Assembly: GCA_027489965.1 (NCBI GenBank)
Contig: JAIXZA010000162.1
Span: forward strand, 248,001 to 312,000
Length of the DNA: 64,000 bases
Direction: 5' to 3'
Source: Verrucomicrobiaceae bacterium
GTDB lineage: Bacteria; Verrucomicrobiota; Verrucomicrobiia; Verrucomicrobiales; Verrucomicrobiaceae
Positions 15,794-23,500 of the stretch are shown here, piece after piece. Position numbers and translations under genes: made by a program. The notes below the pieces were generated by a model. It saw only the letters and a program-made list of their open reading frames with translations. It made no database searches and was not told the DNA's origin. Every line of letters starts with the position of its first letter. Position 1 is the first letter of the stretch.

Positions 15794-17560
15794 ATGCCCA
15801 TTCATAGATCAAGTGACCTGAGAATGAACTTCCTGAGCTTTTTGGCTCTGGTGGTGGGTGTTTGTGGCATTGATGCAGCCGTGCCGATGATGCGCTTAGA
15901 GATCGAGCCCATCTGGGACGGCTTCCCGCTAAAAGTAACTGGCGCGGCAGAGGGTCGTGAGAGTATTCGATTGAGTCGGTTAGATTACCTCTTGTCAAAG
16001 TTGGCACTGAAAAAAGCCGATGGAGCCTGGGTAGAATCGAGAGACTGGTTTGCCTTTTTCAGTTTGGAAAAAGGCCAGTTGCGTACCGAAGCAGACGGAC
16101 TGCCTGCGGAGTCATTTACGGCCATTCGTTTCAAAGTGGGAGTGCCACCAGAAATCAATGTGGCAGATCCAGCGATCTGGCCCGTAGGACACGCGCTGAA
16201 TCCGCAAGTCTGTGGACTGCATTGGGGTTGGCAGGGGGGGTATGTCTTCATGGCTCTAGAAGGCTATGCACCGAAGCAGCAGGCTTTTTCTTTTCATGTC
16301 GCCAATGATCCCAATGTGGCCCTGGTGGAGTTGCCCGTGTCCTTTAGAGGTGGTGGTCCGCTGACGATCCATCTCACTTTAAATGCAGCCCGCTTGCTAA
16401 ATGGAGTGGACTTTGAGAAAGATGGAACGAGCACGCATAGCCGTGTCGGTGATCCACTAGCCACGAAGCTGCGTGCCAACATCGAGAAGGCCTTTCAGGT
16501 GGTGAAAGTCAGTCATGATCTATTTCAACCGTCGGCGGCAACAGCACAAAAGACACCGCTGCCAGCGGCCACAAAGGCTTATCCACTAGCCATTACGGAG
16601 CGCTTTCCCAAAGTGTCTCTACCTCCAGATAACCCACTGACGCGTGAAGGTGTGGAACTGGGAGAGATCTTATTTCATGACAAGCGGCTCAGTGTCAATA
16701 ACACACAATCCTGCACTAGTTGCCATGATCAAAGTCATGCCTTCAGTGATCTTCGGCGCTTCAGTCTAGGAGCTGAAGGGCAGGTGGGTAAGCGCCAGGC
16801 GATGCCGCTCTTTAATCTAGCGTGGGCTCAGGGCTTCTTCTGGGATGGCCGCGCTAAGACATTGCGGGAACAGGTGCTGATGCCAATTCAGGACGCACAT
16901 GAGATGAATGAAACGCTAGAGCGTGTGGCAGAGAAGATAAAGGCAGATGCTGATATGCTTGGTTTATTCGCAAAGGCCTTTGGTTCTAAGGAGATCACTA
17001 CAGAGCGGATGGCTAAAGCTTTGGAGCAGTATTTGTTAACGCTGATCTCTCAGGACTCACGCTTTGACCGCGCAGTGCGTAAGCTGGCTGATCTCAGTGA
17101 GCAGGAAAAGCGAGGCTTGCAGCTCTTTGTGACCGAGCATGATCCCAAACGCGGCCTGATGGGTGCGGACTGTTTTCATTGCCACGGCGGTACGCTTTTT
17201 ACCGATCATCAGTATCGCGATAATGGATTGAAATTGACGCCTGATGAGCTTGGGCGCATGGCGGTTACAGGACAGGTGACAGATCGCGGCAAGTTTAAGA
17301 CGCCATCGCTCAGGAACATTGCCGTCACAGCGCCTTACATGCATGACGGACGTTTTTCCACTCTCGAAGAAGTGGTGGCCCACTATAGCGGTTCGATGGA
17401 AAAACGTGACACGCTAGACCCCAATTTGGCCAAGCATCCCGCGGCTGGTATTCAACTCAGCGCCGAGGACCAGCAGGCTCTGATTGCCTTTCTCAAAACA
17501 CTCACAGATGAAGCATTCATCCAGCCTGCCAAATCAGATCAACTTGTAAAACAACCATGA
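15794..17560 (+). CDS. MbnP-like / MbnH-like (MauG-type di-heme peroxidase) fusion protein
   Basis: A 588-residue exported protein with two domains. After a signal peptide (NFLSFLALVVGVCGIDA), residues 30-225 look like MbnP: an early LEIEPIWDGFPLKV, SRLDYLLSKLAL, a GVPPEINV stretch and the hallmark LHWGWQGGYVFMALEGY (His143, Trp144, Trp146). Residues 265-575 are a bacterial cytochrome c peroxidase/MauG-family domain with two c-hemes, CTSCH (Cys307-His311) and CFHCH (Cys460-His464), and the motif APYMHDGRFSTLEEVVAHYSG. Tyr531 sits where classical peroxidases have the axial Met and MauG/MbnH have Tyr. In methanobactin-type operons, MbnH uses peroxide to convert an MbnP Trp to kynurenine, creating a copper site; here substrate and enzyme would be one chain. 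The stop overlaps the next gene by 4 bases. An alternative start is 15824. Confidence 0.85.
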   Translation: MPIHRSSDLRMNFLSFLALVVGVCGIDAAVPMMRLEIEPIWDGFPLKVTGAAEGRESIRLSRLDYLLSKLALKKADGAWVESRDWFAFFSLEKGQLRTEADGLPAESFTAIRFKVGVPPEINVADPAIWPVGHALNPQVCGLHWGWQGGYVFMALEGYAPKQQAFSFHVANDPNVALVELPVSFRGGGPLTIHLTLNAARLLNGVDFEKDGTSTHSRVGDPLATKLRANIEKAFQVVKVSHDLFQPSAATAQKTPLPAATKAYPLAITERFPKVSLPPDNPLTREGVELGEILFHDKRLSVNNTQSCTSCHDQSHAFSDLRRFSLGAEGQVGKRQAMPLFNLAWAQGFFWDGRAKTLREQVLMPIQDAHEMNETLERVAEKIKADADMLGLFAKAFGSKEITTERMAKALEQYLLTLISQDSRFDRAVRKLADLSEQEKRGLQLFVTEHDPKRGLMGADCFHCHGGTLFTDHQYRDNGLKLTPDELGRMAVTGQVTDRGKFKTPSLRNIAVTAPYMHDGRFSTLEEVVAHYSGSMEKRDTLDPNLAKHPAAGIQLSAEDQQALIAFLKTLTDEAFIQPAKSDQLVKQP

Positions 17561-20500
17561 AAAAAACCGTAGCTTTACTGCTCTCTCTTAGCTTCAGCGT
17601 CCTAGCTGGGAATGATGACCATGGCATCAGTGATGTACTGTCTGCTGAAGCCCAGGCCTTTGCCCCTGCGTTTATTGTCAAGACAGGCCCTGCGCCGACA
17701 GCGGCGACCCGCAGCACGGTAGGGCAATGGGGCTCTGTGATTAACTGGACACCACATTTACCAGTTACAGCAGCCACGCTCCCAGATGGCAGACTGCTTA
17801 CCTTTTCATCCAATCAACGAACCACTTTCCCTGGTGGCGTCGAGTTCACCTTTGCGGCTGTTTGGAATCCTGCAACGGGTGCCTTCACCGAGATCAATAA
17901 CACACGCCATGACATGTTTTGCGGTGGAACAGCGATGCTTCCAGATGGCCGTGTCGTGATCAATGGCGGGCGTAACACAACGCGGCTGAGCAGCATCTTT
18001 GATTGGCGTACGAACCAATGGTCGGCTATGCCAAACATGAATGATCCACGCTGGTATAACACCACGGTGGCTTTGACTGATGGCAGTGTTTTTACCGTTA
18101 CTGGCGATGGAGGCACGAATACCGCGGAGCGTTGGGTAGAAGCCGCAGGTTGGGGGCGACTGAGCAATATCAACTGGGCTTCTGTCGTGGCTCAACCAGG
18201 GTATCTGACACGCTGGCACCCCTTCATTTTGGTGGCGCCTGACAATCGTTTATTCCATGGCGGTCCGACAGATGAGATGAATTGGATCACCACGATAGGC
18301 AATGGCAGCCTGACCTCTGCCAATGCCAATGTGCCAGGAGCGCACTACCCAAAGGAAGGCACTTTTGCGATGTATAACGAAGGCCGTATTCTTGTGATGG
18401 GTGGTTCAGCCAATACGAATCCCAATCCGTCAGATGGTAGCACGGGAACAAGCACCAACTTGGCCTTCACCATTGATATTCGCGGATCGCAGCCAGTCGT
18501 TGCGCCGACATCGTCGATGAAATTTGTTCGGCAATTTTGCAACAGCGTCATTTTACCAAACGGTGAAGTCATGGTCATCGGCGGTAATAGCAGTGGGCTC
18601 AAGTTTAATGACACGGGATCCATTTTAGCGCCAGAAATCTGGAATCCAACCACAGGTCAATGGCGTGAAGTCACCGACATGGCTATCCCTCGCAATTATC
18701 ACTCGTTGGCCCTGCTACTCCCCGATGGCCGCGTGTGGTCAGGTGGCAGTGGTTTGTCTGGAAACGCTGCTGATCATCGTGATGCGCAGCTCTATACACC
18801 ACCGATGCTATTTAATGCCGATGGTAGCAATGCTACTCGCCCAACCTTGAGCAATAGCCCAAGCAGCATTGGCCCAGGTCAGGTTTTCAACATTCAAGGC
18901 AGCAGCGGAATCACCCGCTTCACCTTTATCAAGATGTCCTCACAGACACATTCAGTGAATACTGACCTGCGTTTCCTCGAACTGCCGTTTACCAGCCCGA
19001 GTACGGGTAATTATCAAATCACCGCCCATAGCAATATCAGTGTGATGACCCCTGGCTACTGGATGCTTTTTGGACTGAACGCTCAAGGGGCCTACTCGGT
19101 GGCTAGCATCATTCAAGTGGCTACAACCAATGTGCCAACACTTGGCAATCCAGGACCACAGACAACAGCGAGCACAAAGACGGCATCGCTCCAGCTCGTC
19201 GCCGCAGGCACCGGCACGCTGACCTACAGTGCCACGGGTTTGCCTCCAGGATTGAGCATCAATGCGACGACGGGACTCATCAGTGGCACAGTGACCGCGG
19301 CACCAGCTGTCTTCAATGTCGTAGCAAGGGTTCAGTCGTCCCTTGGCTTTAACACCAGTGTTCCCTTCACTTGGACAATCGTCCCATCCACGCTGGGCTC
19401 AGGCACGATCTTACGGGAATGGTGGCTGAACATTGGTAGCGGCATGACGGTTCAAGATCTGACCAACAACACAGCATATCCCAACAATCCTAGTGGGTCC
19501 GATCAACCGACGAGCTTCGAGGCTCCGTCGAATTGGGCTGATAACTATGGCACGAGAATGCGTGGATGGGTTCACGCAGCTGTCACAGGGCAGTATCGCT
19601 TTTGGATCGCCAGTGATGACAATGGACGCCTATTGTTGAGCACGAATGATAATCCAGCCAATGCCGGGCAAATTGCCTCAGTGGGTGATTGGACAGATTC
19701 TCGGCAGTGGACGAAATTTGCCACGCAGGCCTCCGCACTCATCACTCTGCAAGCAGGCCAGCGTTACTACATCGAAGCGCTGATGAAAGAAGGGGCTGGC
19801 GGTGATAATCTTGCTATTGGCTGGCAACCGCCGGGAGCTTCGGGTCCCGAAGTGATTCCTGGCATCAATTTATCTCCATGGTCCCCCAATCGTGCTCCTA
19901 TTGTGACCAATCCTGGAGCTCGCAGTCATGTCGTCGGCACGGCAATCACGCTAGCGATTCAAGCCAGCGATGTGGATGGGGATACACTTTCCTATTCTGC
20001 GACCGGTCTGCCGAATGGAATGACCATTCAACCCTCGAGCGGCGTCATCAACGGCACACCGAGCGCTGTCGGAACTTTTAACGTGGTGGTCAGCGTGACA
20101 GACAACAAAGGCTCTCCAAGCACAGCGGGCTTCACGTGGACCATCGTGCAGACTTTGGTCCTGAGCAAGCCACTGACAACCGCTAGACCCATCAATACAG
20201 CGGTCTCATATACGGCCACGAGTACTGGTGGCGTGAATACGCGTTATCGCTGGAATTTTGGTGATGGAAGTGCAACGACCTCTTACAGTGCTAACCCTAC
20301 GGCTTCTCGTAGTTATGTGGCTCCAGGTCGTTATCTGGTGACTCTGGATGCTACAGACGATTCTGCCATCGTCCGCAGTGTGACGTTTTATCAAGTCATT
20401 CATGCTCCTCTTACAACTCGCAAACCTACGGTCTCTTCAAACATTGTTTTCGAAGATCTCGCCACCGGTAACGATCGCATCTGGGTGGTCAATCAAGATG

Positions 20501-23500
20501 CCGATACCGTCACGGTCTTTGATGCTGTGACTCGGGCTAAACTGGTCGAAACCACGGTCGGCACAGGTCCACGTAATATTGCCATCGCACCGGATGGTCG
20601 GGCGTGGGTAACCAATGTGGAATCCTCCACCATTAGCATTCTCAATGGCACCAGCTATGCCGTTGCTGCCACTGTGACTTTGCCAAGAGGATCGCGGCCC
20701 TTTGGCATCGCCTTTGATCCGGTCGGCACAGCCGCTTTCGTAGCACTTGAGGGCAGCGGACAATTGCTGAAACTCAATCCAATCACCGGAACCCAAATCA
20801 GCAGCCTCAGTGTGGGTCAACATGCACGGCATGTATCGGTCAATGCGGACGGCACGCGTGTTTACGTGAGTCGCTTTATCTCACCAGCACTGCCAGGTGA
20901 GAACACCCTAACGCCTGACACCACAGGTCGAGGTGGTGAGGTTGTTGTCGTTGCTGGTAGCACGCTGGCCTTTGAGAGGATGATCATTCTCCAACATAGC
21001 GAACTCTCTGATTCGCAGAACTCGGCGCGAGGCATCCCCAATTATCTGGGTGCAACAGCTTTGTCTCCAGACGGCCTTTCGGCCTGGGTGCCATCTAAAC
21101 AAGATAACATCAAACGCGGAACAGCGCGCAATGGCGTCGGCCTCAATCATGATCAAACGCTGCGTGCGATCAGCAGTCGCATCAATCTGACCACCCAGAC
21201 GGAAGATTATGCGGGTCGGGTGGACTATGACAATGCAGGCATGCCAAGCGCAGCTATCTATGATCCCTGGGGTGGCTATGTCTTTGTAGCTCTGGAGAGC
21301 AGTCGTGCCGTGGCGGTGATTGATGCTTGGAATAAAGAGATCATTGCTCGCTTCGATGTGGGACGTGCTCCTCAGGGCTTAGCCATCTCGCCAGATGGAC
21401 TGACTCTGTTTGTCCACAACTTCATGGATCGCAGCGTCGGCGTCTTTAATGTTTCAAGTATTGTTTCAGGTGGTAATGCGCAGCCCATTACCGTGGCTAC
21501 ATTGGCCAGCGTGCAGACTGAAAAACTCACTGCAACGGTGTTAAAAGGAAAACAGTTATTCTATGATGCATTAGATGTCCGAGTGGCTCTTCAGGAATAC
21601 ATGTCTTGCGCTTCTTGTCACAATGATGGCGGCCAGGATGGGCGGGTGTGGGATCTAACTGGTTTTGGTGAAGGATTGAGAAATACGATCACACTGCGTG
21701 GTCACGGGAATCATGGGATGCTGCATTGGACGGGTAACTTTGATGAAGTGCATGACTTTGAAGGACAAATTCGCACACTCGCGGGTGGCACCGGTTTGAT
21801 GACCGATACCCAGTTCAATACAGGCACCCGCAGGCAACCACTCGGAGATCCAAAGGCTGGTGTCAGTGTAGATCTAGATGCTCTGGCTGCCTATGTCAGA
21901 TCACTGACCGTTGAATCACGCAGCCCTTTCCGAAACACCGATGGCACACTGACAGCGGCGGCGGTTTCAGGAGAGCTAGTCTTCCGTCAGCAAAACTGCG
22001 CTAGCTGCCATAGCGGCACCAACTTCACAAATAGTGCCCTTAATGTCTTCCGTAATATTGGCACCATCAAGCCGATCAGCGGTAAGCGTTTGAATGGAAC
22101 ACTCACAGGCTTTGATGTTCCAACTTTGCGTGGTCTGTGGGCGACAGGTCCGTATCTGCATGATGGATCAGTCGCCACGCTTTCAGCCGTAGTCTTAGCG
22201 CATCAAGGCACGGCGATTCCTACCGCCGATCTTAATAATCTTGTGGCCTATCTTCAACAGATTGATGATGTTCCCGCCACTGCACCGCTGCCAGTCACGG
22301 TGCAGATTAGCACGACTGCGGCTGCTCCGGTTTCAGCTGCCTTTAATGTCAACGCAACCTTTAGCCATCCAGTGACTGGATTTGTCCTCAGTGATATCAG
22401 TCTCAGCGGTGGTAGTGTCAGTGCGCTAAATGGTTCTGGTAGCAGTTACACTTTCACCGTCACTCCTACCGCAAACGTGGCCATCAGTCTTGATGCAAAC
22501 GTGGTTCAGGATGCGGCAAGTCTGGGCAACCAAGCCTCAAATACATTAAATCTCTCCTACAGTGCACCTGTTAATCCATCGGCTCTTGTGGGGCAGGACA
22601 TTGGTGCACCTTCCCTCGCAGGATCAACGACGTTTGACTCAGCTACTGGGACCTACACCTTGACCGGATCAGGCGCAGAGATTTTCTTTGATCATGACGA
22701 CTTCCAATACGCTCTAACAACACTCACAGGCGATGGCGAAATCAGGGCTCGTGTGCGCAGTCTCAGCAATACCAATCCTTGGGCCAAAGCAGGCGTCATG
22801 ATCCGTGAATCCAGCGCCACCGGATCACGTCATGCTCTTACCTGCATCACACCGCCCTCAGCGGGCAATGGTTTTGCGATGATTAGTCGCGCCGCGCTGA
22901 ATGGTGCCTCTGACTTCGTTGGTGGATCTGCCGTGAATGCTTCTCCTAATAACTGGGTCAGACTTGTCAGAGTGGGCAACGTGCTCACCAGCTTCACATC
23001 AGCCAACGGAACCGCCTGGACTCAGCTTGGAACGGTCACTTTGAGTGGTTTGACTAATCAAGTGCTTATCGGACTGGCTCTGAGCTCAACAGACGATAGT
23101 TTGTTAGCCGAAGGCGTCTTTGACAATGTGCAGATTACTGGCAGCACTGGAGGCATTGCCCCGACGTCGAGACTGACTTCCACCTCAGCTATCGAAGCAG
23201 GTGCGTTCAATGTGAGAACTCAATTTTCTCAAACGGTAACTGGATTAACCCTGTCTGACTTTACCGTGACGAATGGAACCGCCTCCAATCTCACAGGTTC
23301 AGGTGCCATCTACAATGTCACGATTACGCCTTTAGCCGCTGGTGCCGTAACCATTCGTTTGCCTGCCGCTGCTGTTGTGAATACAGCCAATGTGGCCAGC
23401 AGTGCCTCTAACACTTTAAGTGTGACCTTCTCACCTCCTGTCAACGTGGCTCTTGCGGGCCAAGATGTCGGCAATGTTCAGCTAACTGGCAGCACCGTCT

